Of a DNA stretch of 20,304 bases, positions 1-6,606 are shown in pieces. A program made the position numbers and the translations under genes. Under the pieces are notes generated by a model. That model saw only the letters and a list, made by a program, of their open reading frames with translations, searched no databases and was not told the origin of the DNA. Numbering within the stretch: position 1 is the stretch's first letter; every line of letters begins with the position of its first letter. The DNA is from a virus: positions 1 through 20,304 of IMG/VR virus record IMGVR_UViG_3300036985_002656; one strand, 5' to 3'.

Positions 1-2
1 AT

Positions 3-71
3 CAAGTTAACCAGATCCTGGCAGAACTCGACAAAGGGACAATAGATATAAGCCACAGCGAACAAGGTTAA
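3..71 (+). CDS. C-terminal end of an upstream gene (possibly small terminase subunit)
   Basis: This frame is open from the left window edge and ends at TAA (69-71). It encodes 22 residues, QVNQILAELDKGTIDISH plus SEQG. The sequence reads like the polar, helical end of a real protein, and the other two forward frames contain stops within these bases. Its position before the large terminase on the same strand fits a small terminase subunit, but that is inference from gene order only; no diagnostic domain lies in the fragment. It is GC-richer than the downstream genes. It could equally be any gene that precedes the packaging module. Confidence 0.4.
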   Translation, partial: QVNQILAELDKGTIDISHSEQG

Positions 72-130
72 CCGTTAACGCTGCCAATGCGAGAGCGGAC
101 ACCGTTAACGCTGCAACACCGAGAGCGAGA
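71..130. repeat. Imperfect 30-bp tandem repeat with GTTAAC palindromes
   Basis: Two copies with an exact 30-base period: 71-100 and 101-130. The first 14 bases (ACCGTTAACGCTGC) are identical in 71-84 and 101-114, and GAGAGCG recurs at 91-97 and 121-127. Each copy carries the palindrome CGTTAACG (73-80 and 103-110), and GGTTAACC overlaps the first (67-74). A further GTTAACC lies at 6-12. The block is clearly GC-richer than the rest of the window. Repeats beside terminase genes are often terminase recognition sites (cos or pac), but this role is inferred from position alone. Confidence 0.6.
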
Positions 131-305
131 GCAACCTGGAACGGGAGGCAGTTAGGACGTTGAACTTTTGAAAGTGGAAGGTGGGGAGCGATATAAACAC
201 CAAAATAATTTTTAGCAATTTTCAGCTATATCTTTTTTTTATGATAAATTCCAACACAATAGATATTTTCTATAATAAAGTTAGTATTATTAAATATTTT
301 ATATT

Positions 306-313
306 TACATTTG
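306..313 (+). promoter_or_regulatory. Bacteroidota-type -7 element for the terminase transcript
   Basis: TACATTTG matches the TAnnTTTG consensus of the primary sigma factor of Bacteroidota exactly, and is followed by CA as in many such promoters. No clear TTG or TTTG element is seen about 20 bases upstream, only TTAG at 281-284, so the -33 half is weak. Transcription would begin near 320, leaving a leader of about 90 bases before the terminase ATG. Confidence 0.5.
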
Positions 314-321
314 CACTTTAA

Positions 322-341
322 CTTTACTAATAATAGTAAGG
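322..341 (+). promoter_or_regulatory. Dyad / hairpin at the predicted start of the terminase transcript
   Basis: CTTTACTA (322-329) and TAGTAAGG (334-341) pair through 8 positions, one of them a wobble, around the loop ATAA. The core TTACTA/TAGTAA is a perfect dyad. It begins within a few bases of the predicted transcription start of the box at 306-313, a usual place for a repressor or activator operator. Alternatively it acts as a 5' hairpin in the RNA. No T-run follows, so it is not a terminator. Confidence 0.4.
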
Positions 342-410
342 GGATATTCCTATTGAGTAAATTGGTCTTTTTAAAATTTTTTTTTATAAATTTACACCAA
401 ATATTTTTTT

Positions 411-1871
411 ATGTTAGATGGATTAAGTCCTTTACAGATATTACAAGCTAGGTTAATGGGAGATAGTTTGGCATTTACCAAGTATTTCTTTCAGAAGCGG
501 TTTAATAGGAGTTTTGTTGTAAATAGTCATCACGAGATTATTTGCAAGGCTATGGATAGGATATTGCGTGGAGAGTTAAAAAGGGTTTGTATAAGTATAG
601 CTCCGAGATATGGTAAGACTGAATTGGCTGTTAAGAATTTTATCGCTTTGGGATTGGCACATAATCCAAGTAGTAAATTTATTCATTTGAGTTATAGTGG
701 AAGTTTAGCGGAGGACAATAGTGAGAGTGTAAGGGATTTTATTGATAGTGAGGATTATAGTGGTATTTTCCCTTATGTGCAATTGAGTAAGAGTAGTGCT
801 AGTAAGAGTAAGTGGGCAACTACTGCGGGTGGTGGTGTTTACGCTACTGCTACTGGAGGGCAGATAACTGGATTTGGGGCTGGGGAGGTTGATAGGGATA
901 TTTTGGGTGCGATGCCTGATGAGAAGAAAAATAGCTTTGCGGGAGCAATTATTATTGATGATGCGTTAAAGCCAGACGATGCGCTTAGTGATTTGAAAAG
1001 GCAGAGGGTAAATGAAAGGTTTGAGAACACTATAAGGTCGAGAACCAATAGTAGGGATACTCCAATTATTGTAATTGGTCAAAGGTTGCACTCTAATGAT
1101 TTGATTGGGTATTTAAAGGAAACTGAGGAGGATAGGTGGGAATTTATAGATATACCTTGCATTACTGTTGATGAGTTTGGGAATGAACACGCTTTGTGGG
1201 AATTTAAGCAGACGTTGGCTGAATTGAACAATATTCGGCAAATTGACGAGAATGTATTTGAAACGCAGTACCAGCAGAACCCTCAAGACTTAAAAGGGAA
1301 GTTATTGCCGTTACAGAGCTTAAAGTTTTGGAATTTAGCTAATATTCCATTTGAGAGTATAGTTTGGAAGTTTGCAGTAGGCGATCCAGCGAATGTGGGT
1401 GGAGATTATTACTCGATACCATTTATGCACGTTGCGATAATAGAGGGAAAGCTATTATGTTTTGTAAAAGCGATAGTGCATAGCAAGGAGGGTATTGAGG
1501 TTGTTAATGATAGGATGATTGATAAAACTAGGGAGCATTTCATTGAGGAGGTGTTTTTAGAGGTTAATGGCATAGGTCTAGCTGCATACTCACTTTTAAA
1601 AAGAGATTTATCAAATACAACCCTTGTTAAGCCTTTTAACGTAACAATACCTAAAGAAGCAAGAATATTATCAAATAGTGAGTTTATTAAAAATCATTTT
1701 GTATTTGATGAACGATACAAAGAAGATTCTGAATATTCTCGTTTTATAAATCACGTTACAAGTTACGATAGAGAAAGTTCAAATTCTCACAAAAAAGATG
1801 CAATAGATAGTTTAGCAAGTGCAGCAAATATCCTAAAGATTAAATATAGAAATTTACTGTATGGTAATTAA
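411..1871 (+). CDS. terL: Phage terminase large subunit (packaging ATPase and nuclease)
   Basis: This protein is the motor that cuts concatemeric phage DNA and pumps it into the prohead through the portal. The N-terminal ATPase shows a Walker-A-like APRYGKTE (residues 64-71), a Walker B AIIIDD (179-184) and the coupling motif IGQRLHSNDL (222-231). The C-terminal RNase H-fold nuclease shows its acidic residues in GDPANVGGD (D325), FLEVNG (E384) and KKDAIDS (D463/D466). The length of 486 residues is normal. The ATG at 411 is the first in frame. Codon use changes sharply near base 1575 (about residue 389). Before it, 15 of 20 Arg codons are AGG and about 20 of 28 Glu codons are GAG; after it, 0 of 6 and 1 of 6. 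The 3' end overlaps the convergent endonuclease gene by 18 bp. Confidence 0.95.
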   Translation: MLDGLSPLQILQARLMGDSLAFTKYFFQKRFNRSFVVNSHHEIICKAMDRILRGELKRVCISIAPRYGKTELAVKNFIALGLAHNPSSKFIHLSYSGSLAEDNSESVRDFIDSEDYSGIFPYVQLSKSSASKSKWATTAGGGVYATATGGQITGFGAGEVDRDILGAMPDEKKNSFAGAIIIDDALKPDDALSDLKRQRVNERFENTIRSRTNSRDTPIIVIGQRLHSNDLIGYLKETEEDRWEFIDIPCITVDEFGNEHALWEFKQTLAELNNIRQIDENVFETQYQQNPQDLKGKLLPLQSLKFWNLANIPFESIVWKFAVGDPANVGGDYYSIPFMHVAIIEGKLLCFVKAIVHSKEGIEVVNDRMIDKTREHFIEEVFLEVNGIGLAAYSLLKRDLSNTTLVKPFNVTIPKEARILSNSEFIKNHFVFDERYKEDSEYSRFINHVTSYDRESSNSHKKDAIDSLASAANILKIKYRNLLYGN

Positions 1872-2375
1872 TGCTAATGCTTTTTGATATGCTTCGTGCG
1901 CTTCTATTTCTGTGTTAAAAGTTCCAAGATGTATTCTTTTGAATTTAATTCCAATTCTTGCTTGCCATTTACATTTTGATTTGCTCCAATTAACTCCAAT
2001 ATATTTGCTTGTACCAATTGTTTTTTTACGATGTGTATTTTCTCTTGAAGAAACAATATTTAGATTTTCAACTCGATTATCGTTTTTAATAGAGTTGATG
2101 TGGTCAATTACTAATTTTTGACCATTAGGCTTATGATTTAAAAATGATTCAGCTACAAGTTGATGAACTTTCCTCATTTTTTTAATTTTGTTCTCATCAG
2201 TTAAAGAAACAACAATGTAACCATCTTTATCAGTTTGTAGTTTAAGTAGTTTTTCTTTACAAACAAAAGGATGTAGACCTTTATTTAAAACAATCCTACT
2301 TAATGATTTTACTCTACCCACATTAGACACTTCATAAATTCCTTCGTGATTTTTAACTTCTTTCCAAATTTCCAT
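1854..2375 (-). CDS. Free-standing HNH homing endonuclease (NUMOD4 - HNH - AP2-like)
   Basis: This is a 173-residue protein with three recognisable parts. Residues 1 to about 50 are a NUMOD4 DNA-binding motif beginning MEIWKEVKNHEGIYEVSNVG. Residues 71-115 are an HNH_3 nuclease with VHQLVAESF, the metal-binding pair D91/H92 in VIDHIN, and N100/R101. Residues 122-172 are an AP2-like DNA-binding domain (YIGVNW, W137, HLGTFNTEIEAHEAY). Such proteins cut DNA site-specifically and spread their own gene into uncut relatives. It is the only minus-strand gene and sits between terminase and portal. I chose the ATG at 2375; a TTG five codons upstream lies inside a T-run and is unlikely. HNH proteins beside terminases can also serve in packaging, but the NUMOD4/AP2 build and the antisense direction favour a homing element. 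Confidence 0.9.
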   Translation of the reverse strand: MEIWKEVKNHEGIYEVSNVGRVKSLSRIVLNKGLHPFVCKEKLLKLQTDKDGYIVVSLTDENKIKKMRKVHQLVAESFLNHKPNGQKLVIDHINSIKNDNRVENLNIVSSRENTHRKKTIGTSKYIGVNWSKSKCKWQARIGIKFKRIHLGTFNTEIEAHEAYQKALALITIQ

Positions 2376-2378
2376 AAC

Positions 2379-2422
2379 AAAAAAAAACAATCCGTCAATG
2401 TTGCAGCATATCAGGATTGTTT
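2379..2422 (-). terminator. Stem-loop plus T-run directly before the endonuclease start
   Basis: Read on the minus strand, AAACAATCC (2422-2414) pairs perfectly with GGATTGTTT (2393-2385) around a 20-base loop and runs into more T residues to 2379. This has the form of a rho-independent terminator, although the stem is AT-rich and the loop long. The endonuclease ATG is only 3 bases further on. It could attenuate minus-strand transcripts, or be a leader hairpin that hides the translation start, as known for free-standing endonuclease genes of T4-like phages. The choice between these is inference. Confidence 0.5.
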
Positions 2423-2461
2423 AAATTAATATCTTTTATTTTCTAACTGCAATTAGATTTA

Positions 2462-2469
2462 CAAATATA
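2462..2469 (-). promoter_or_regulatory. Minus-strand -7 element, candidate endonuclease promoter
   Basis: The minus strand reads TATATTTG here, an exact TAnnTTTG match. A transcript would start near 2455, pass through the hairpin at 2379-2422 and enter the endonuclease gene. No TTTG lies at the right distance upstream, so support rests on the -7 box and its placement. Confidence 0.35.
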
Positions 2470-2478
2470 ATCAAACTT

Positions 2479-2512
2479 TTTGTTATTTGGTTAATAAAAT
2501 TTTATATATTTG
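2479..2512 (+). promoter_or_regulatory. Promoter for the portal / head operon
   Basis: TTTG (2479-2482) and TATATTTG (2505-2512) are separated by 22 bases. This matches the Bacteroidota -33/-7 pattern TTTG-N19-23-TAnnTTTG and is the best two-part match I found in the window. Transcription would begin near 2519, about 13 bases before the portal ATG. It would let the head genes be transcribed independently of the terminase across the inserted endonuclease gene. Confidence 0.6.
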
Positions 2513-2531
2513 TTGCAAAATATTATAATAA

Positions 2532-3794
2532 ATGGCGTGGTCGTTATTTGGTAAAAAGAAAAATTCACCGCAAGGGTTTGCAGAAGTTCAGAATGATGGA
2601 GCTTGGTTAAGCTATTTCAATCAGTATTTACAAAATGCTAATGGCGATAGGTTAATTAAGTTTGATCAGAGCCGAGCTTATGAGTTGGCTAATACTATTG
2701 CTGAGATATTTATACCAATTGATGCTATTGCTGAAAGGGCAGCTAATATCAAATATGATATTATTGATACTACTACGAAAGAGATAATTGTACCAACTGG
2801 TAATTTAAAGAGAATTATTGACAGTCCTAATCCTTTGGAGAAATTCTCGGATATAATTTATCAAGATGTATTTAGTAAGTTGAGTGATGGGAATAGCTAT
2901 GTTTACACTAAGACTGCTGAAAGCATTGTTAATCCTACTTATGACAACATAAGTAATATTTGGGTGTTGCGACCTAATTTAACAACTCCAATTTTAAGGA
3001 AGCAAATATCGAATCCATTTTTAATGAAAACCATTGGGGATTTGGTAGATTATTACAAGACTTTCTTTTTTTATGAGCATAAGTTACAACCGAGATATGT
3101 GTTACATAACACGGTGTTGGGGATAACTCAAACTGGTACTGGTAAAAGTCCATTGTTTGCTTGTGAGAAAAACATTAATAATATTTTGGCAGTTTATCAA
3201 GCGAGGTATAATGTGTATGCTAAGAATGGTAATGCTGGGATTTTGGCTAAAGCTCCAGTTGGTGGTGGTGGTGCTAGTCTGCAAGAAGCGATTGATCCGA
3301 TTACTAGAGATACGATGCTTAAGGATTTGCAAGACAGAAATGGATTGACAGGAGATAAAAACTTTATCGGAATGTCGAGTGTGCCTTTGCAGTTCATTAA
3401 AACTTTGGGTACGATTAAGGAGTTAGAGCCATTTGATGAAACATTAGAGAACGCTATTAAGATTGCTGGGGTGTTTGGGGTTAATAAAGAGCTGATACCA
3501 AAGAAAGACAATGCTACTTTTAGTAATCAAATGATTGCAGAGAAAAGTTTTTGGCAAAATGTGGTTAAGGGTACGGCTTATGATGTAGCCAATTCATTGA
3601 ACAAAATTTATTACTTACCAGACACTTGGTCTTTTGTTCCTAACTTTAGTGGTATTGAAGCATTGCAAGAGGATAAAAAGGCTGGATTTGAAGCTGATGG
3701 GTTGTTAATTGACAACTTAGACAAATTAAGAGCAAATGGTATTGATATGACAGAGGCATATTTAACAATTCAAGAGAGATACAATGGAAAATAA
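2532..3794 (+). CDS. HK97-family portal protein
   Basis: This is the dodecameric ring at the special capsid vertex through which DNA enters and leaves, and the docking site for terminase and connector. At 420 residues it has the usual length of HK97-type portals. Visible family features are: the N-terminal helix with IPIDAIAERAANIKYDIID (61-79); PLEKFSDIIYQDVFSKLSDG followed by NSYVYTKT (101-128); the GKSPLFACEKNI segment (204-215); and KDNATFSNQMIAEKSFWQNV (325-344) near the C-terminal clip and crown region. It overlaps the protease gene by 11 bp, so translational coupling is likely. Arg and Glu codon use is mixed, between the G-ending style of the early terminase and the A-ending style of later genes. 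Confidence 0.93.
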   Translation: MAWSLFGKKKNSPQGFAEVQNDGAWLSYFNQYLQNANGDRLIKFDQSRAYELANTIAEIFIPIDAIAERAANIKYDIIDTTTKEIIVPTGNLKRIIDSPNPLEKFSDIIYQDVFSKLSDGNSYVYTKTAESIVNPTYDNISNIWVLRPNLTTPILRKQISNPFLMKTIGDLVDYYKTFFFYEHKLQPRYVLHNTVLGITQTGTGKSPLFACEKNINNILAVYQARYNVYAKNGNAGILAKAPVGGGGASLQEAIDPITRDTMLKDLQDRNGLTGDKNFIGMSSVPLQFIKTLGTIKELEPFDETLENAIKIAGVFGVNKELIPKKDNATFSNQMIAEKSFWQNVVKGTAYDVANSLNKIYYLPDTWSFVPNFSGIEALQEDKKAGFEADGLLIDNLDKLRANGIDMTEAYLTIQERYNGK

Positions 3795-4461
3795 AATATT
3801 AGAATTTAAGGCACAAAGGGATTTGTTTAAAAATCCAGTTTCACTTGGTCTTGATGCAGAGAGAGCAAAGTTAGAGATAACTGCTGACAGAAAGGTAAAA
3901 GGATATGCTATTGTTTGGGGAAGCAAGAATGACTATAATGAAATTGTATTGAAAGGTGCGACTTTAAATAGTTTGAACGCTAGAGGTGTGGGGAGTGCGA
4001 GTGGCAATCCTATTTTGGTTTTGAACCAACACAGACAGACAGAGCCTTTATGCAGACCGACAATATTACAGGAAGATGATTACGGCTTATATTTTGAGGG
4101 AGATATAATTGATGGCGTAGGTTATGCAGACGAAGCGGTTAATCAAGTAGCGCAAGGAGTTTTAAGACAATTATCTTATGGCTTTAACTACATCTGGTCG
4201 CAAACAGAGTATGATGCTACAAACGATGCTTATATTTTAAAAGAAATAAAATTGGGAGAGATTTCACTTGTAACATTCTCTAGTGATGAAAATGCACAGT
4301 TAAGAAGTTTTAACCAATTACAAGAAAGAGCGGTGCTAGATAAGTTTAGTGCTGACCAAATTACGGATTTACATAATCTTTTAGCGACAAGAGCCGTGAC
4401 GAACACTCCGATAGAAGAAAAGATTATAGAGGTTGATAAAGGAAAAGTAACACTATTTTAA
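3784..4461 (+). CDS. HK97-type prohead protease
   Basis: This is a serine protease (peptidase family U35/S78) that removes the N-terminal scaffold part of the capsid protein during head maturation. The 225 residues show the expected order: VKGYAIVWGSKNDYNEIVLKG (starting at 38), the catalytic His in LNQHRQTEP (H83), GLYFEGDI (101-108), the catalytic Ser in RQLSYGFNY (S131) and the acidic residue in LGEISLVTFSSDENA (E159). The C-terminal tail after about residue 185 is not conserved and is probably self-processed. The gene sits between portal and capsid genes, the standard order for this family, and starts inside the portal gene. Confidence 0.92.
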   Translation: MENKILEFKAQRDLFKNPVSLGLDAERAKLEITADRKVKGYAIVWGSKNDYNEIVLKGATLNSLNARGVGSASGNPILVLNQHRQTEPLCRPTILQEDDYGLYFEGDIIDGVGYADEAVNQVAQGVLRQLSYGFNYIWSQTEYDATNDAYILKEIKLGEISLVTFSSDENAQLRSFNQLQERAVLDKFSADQITDLHNLLATRAVTNTPIEEKIIEVDKGKVTLF

Positions 4462-4472
4462 AAAAAAAGAAA

Positions 4473-5732
4473 ATGGAAACATTAAATTTAAGAAGTGCGC
4501 TAGAAAAAAATGGCGCAACATTGGATGAAAACCAATTGAAGTTCGTTTCGGCTATTGAAAACGAAATGAACGAAAGAGCAAAAAAACAAGAAGAAGCGTA
4601 TTCAGCATCTTTATCAGAAGCGTTAAGAAGCGTACTTGGAGCTCAAGAGAAAAATGAGCAAGGACAAACAGTAACAATTGCAGATCAATTGAGAAATTTG
4701 GCAGAAGGCTTAGAGAAAGTTGAGAAAAACAATGTTAGACAATTGTCTAATGTAGAAAAATTCCAACTTCGTAAAATGGTAAAAGAGCAACACAAAGATA
4801 TTTGTGAGGCTATCAGAAATGGAAATGACTTAGAGATTACTTTCAACGCAAAACGTGCTGCTGCAATTTATACTGCTGCTACTGCTGTTGCAAATGATAC
4901 TGGTGTTTTATTGCCATTGAATGAGAACTTTGAGTTTGAAAGCGAAATTTCTAAAATTCGTTACCCAGAGAATTTCATCTTAGATGTAATCTCTAACAGA
5001 CAAGTTGCAAGAGTTCCACAACAAATCATCAAAAACGAACAAGCTACTGCTGAGGGAGCTGTTGCTTTAGTTGCTGAGGGTGGTACTAAGCCATTAGTAT
5101 CTGATACATTCTTGAGAACACTTACTTTGCGTAAGAAATATGCTGCTCACATTGAGTGGACTGAGGAGTTTGAAGTTGACAACGAATTGTTGTACAATGA
5201 AATCCTTATGATGTTTGAAGAAAAAGTAATCAGATTTTGGAATAACGGATTGATTGGAACAATTGTTTCAAATGGTACTGCTTACACTACTTCTGTAATG
5301 GATGACACTTTGGTTATTCCAGACAACGGACTTGCGGTTATTGCTGCACAATCTGTAATCAACGGAATGAACTTTAACGCTGATTTGGTTCTTATGCACC
5401 CAAGCGATATTGTAACTACAATGTTCACACAAGATACAGAGGGTAATTCAAGATTATTGCCTTATATGCAAAATGGTTCAATCAACGGAATGAGAGTTGT
5501 TTCTTCAAACGCAATTACTTTAGGTACTGCAATCGTTATGGATAGTTCAATCTACCGTGAAATGCACTCTGAATTTATCTTACGTTTTGGTACTTACAAC
5601 GACCAATTCATCAAGAATCAAAAATCAGCAGTTGGGGAAGTTTATTCTATCTTAAGAGTGGCTAAAAACAACTTACCTGGAGCGATGGCATTTAGTCTTG
5701 CAACAGTAAGAGCTGCATTATTGAAACCGTAA
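4473..5732 (+). CDS. HK97-fold major capsid protein
   Basis: This protein forms the icosahedral shell. Residues 1 to about 110 are charged and helical, and match the delta (scaffolding) domain that the upstream protease removes. A smaller, less charged stretch follows (VANDTGVLLPLN, about 139-150), and then the HK97 core: SNRQVARVPQ, EGGTKPLVSDTFLRTLTLRK, AAHIEWTEEFEVDNELL, the A-domain segment LVLMHPSDIVTTMF and MRVVSSNAITLGTAIVMD. The 419-residue length fits a precursor with a cleaved domain. It starts 11 bases after the protease gene behind an A-rich leader. Codon use is A-ending, as expected for a highly expressed gene in an AT-rich phage. The exact cleavage site cannot be read from the sequence. 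Confidence 0.94.
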   Translation: METLNLRSALEKNGATLDENQLKFVSAIENEMNERAKKQEEAYSASLSEALRSVLGAQEKNEQGQTVTIADQLRNLAEGLEKVEKNNVRQLSNVEKFQLRKMVKEQHKDICEAIRNGNDLEITFNAKRAAAIYTAATAVANDTGVLLPLNENFEFESEISKIRYPENFILDVISNRQVARVPQQIIKNEQATAEGAVALVAEGGTKPLVSDTFLRTLTLRKKYAAHIEWTEEFEVDNELLYNEILMMFEEKVIRFWNNGLIGTIVSNGTAYTTSVMDDTLVIPDNGLAVIAAQSVINGMNFNADLVLMHPSDIVTTMFTQDTEGNSRLLPYMQNGSINGMRVVSSNAITLGTAIVMDSSIYREMHSEFILRFGTYNDQFIKNQKSAVGEVYSILRVAKNNLPGAMAFSLATVRAALLKP

Positions 5733-5749
5733 TTTTAAAACTCTAATAT

Positions 5750-5971
5750 ATGTCAAATTTTAGTATCAAAGAAGAAGAAGCAAAAATTGTAGGAACTGCT
5801 ACATTCGATAAAGTATCAGATTACAAAGCAGTAGACTTAGATGGAAACACTTATTTACTACACAAAGTTCACGCTGATAAGTTAATCGCAAAAGGGTTAG
5901 CAAAATTGGCTAAGGATGTGAAAGTGAAAGAGAAAACTCCAGAAATGACTTCAACCGTAATAGAGAAATAA
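5750..5971 (+). CDS. Small post-capsid protein of unknown function
   Basis: This encodes 73 residues, with the core DYKAVDLDGNTYLLHKVHAD followed by KLIAKGLAKLAKDVKVK and a Lys/Glu-rich tail. There is no membrane segment or signal peptide. It lies 17 bases after the capsid gene and its stop overlaps the next start (TAATG). That position often holds a decoration, head-completion or capsid-accessory protein. I do not recognise the family; a virion role is inferred only from context. Confidence 0.7.
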   Translation: MSNFSIKEEEAKIVGTATFDKVSDYKAVDLDGNTYLLHKVHADKLIAKGLAKLAKDVKVKEKTPEMTSTVIEK

Positions 5972-6606
5972 TGATAATAAATGCTCAATACTTTCAGACT
6001 AAGGAATTATACATTCCAAATGCTGTTGCACAACCGAGTATCGGAAGTGTATTACCGACTGCGACGACACAGTTAGCTCAAGAGATTGAAAGTATTGAGC
6101 AATCATTGTTACTTGATATTTTAGGGTATGAACAACTACAAGAGTTAAATGCACAATTTGAACCGAATGGAGATTGGATAGCAACTCCTTTGCAAAAATG
6201 GGTTGACTTAGTTGATGGAAAAGATGATTGGAAAGGATTAAGATACACGATTGGTACAAAGAAAATTAGCTTAATTGCTTATTATGTTTTCTTTTATTAT
6301 TTGGGTATGGATTTTCAAACATACTCTACAACTGGTATGCAAATACCTAAAGCGGAAAATTCAGTAATGAATGATCCGAGCGTTAAGCAAGTTTCAGTTT
6401 GGAACAAGTTTGTAATGATGTATGTAGGTAGAGGAATGAATAATAATGGCGACGTTTCAACAAGTTGGAATGGTCAGTTTATTAGTTTTGGCAACACAAA
6501 TATAGGGAATGAAGTTACTTTGTATGAGTATTTAAGCACTAACAATGGTGTTTACGATATTAGTTACTTTAGAAACAAAACTCCTTTAAATTACTTTGGT
6601 TTATGA
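5971..6606 (+). CDS. Probable head-tail connector (gp6-like adaptor)
   Basis: A 211-residue, mostly helical protein. The N-terminal part (residues 1-120) contains IPNAVAQPSIGSVLPTA, an acidic helix QLAQEIESIEQSLLLDILGY and an aromatic helix ISLIAYYVFFYYLGMDFQTY. This build (N-terminal helices, then a 'YYVFFYYL' helix) resembles helical proteins found after the capsid gene in Bacteroidota phages and taken to be head-tail adaptors. Its place after the capsid gene and before the tail genes agrees. It overlaps its upstream neighbour by one base and its downstream neighbour by four (ATGA). The C-terminal half, rich in Asn, Gly and Thr, could contact the tail. The assignment is by position and general build, not by a catalytic motif. 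Confidence 0.6.
   Translation: MIINAQYFQTKELYIPNAVAQPSIGSVLPTATTQLAQEIESIEQSLLLDILGYEQLQELNAQFEPNGDWIATPLQKWVDLVDGKDDWKGLRYTIGTKKISLIAYYVFFYYLGMDFQTYSTTGMQIPKAENSVMNDPSVKQVSVWNKFVMMYVGRGMNNNGDVSTSWNGQFISFGNTNIGNEVTLYEYLSTNNGVYDISYFRNKTPLNYFGL

Larger units (their letters stand above)
72..410. other. Non-coding region upstream of the large terminase
   Basis: No convincing gene in any frame. Bases 72 to about 180 are GC-rich and contain the tandem repeat. From about 190 the composition changes to very AT-rich. A weak 4-bp stem (TAGC 213-216, GCTA 225-228) followed by a T-run (232-240) could end the upstream transcript but is poor as a terminator. A TAnnTTTG box (306-313) and a dyad (322-341) follow. 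The last 50 bases before the terminase ATG are almost only A and T, with no Shine-Dalgarno motif, as is common in Bacteroidota. Confidence 0.6.

Noticed and set aside
71-130. Possible CRISPR-like repeat
   Set aside because: There are only two directly adjacent copies without unique spacers between them, and no cas genes; a simple tandem repeat explains it.
9-153. Open frame without ATG through the repeat (frame 2), with a 10-residue period (TVNAANARAD / TVNAATPRAR)
   Set aside because: It has no start codon or good alternative start, a composition unlike the other genes, and it overlaps the more convincing end of the upstream gene in frame 3.
213-240. Terminator after the upstream gene (4-bp stem plus T-run)
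   Set aside because: The stem is only 4 bp with an 8-base loop, too weak to call as a terminator; mentioned only in the description of the non-coding region.
2376-2390. TTG start adding MFFFV to the endonuclease
   Set aside because: These codons are the T-run after the hairpin; NUMOD4 proteins typically begin close to the E-x-W-K motif, as from the ATG at 2375.
3126-3150. P-loop-like GTGKSP in the portal protein
   Set aside because: The spacing does not fit GxxxxGK[ST], and HK97-type portals have a conserved G-x-S-P-L segment here; it is not an ATPase.
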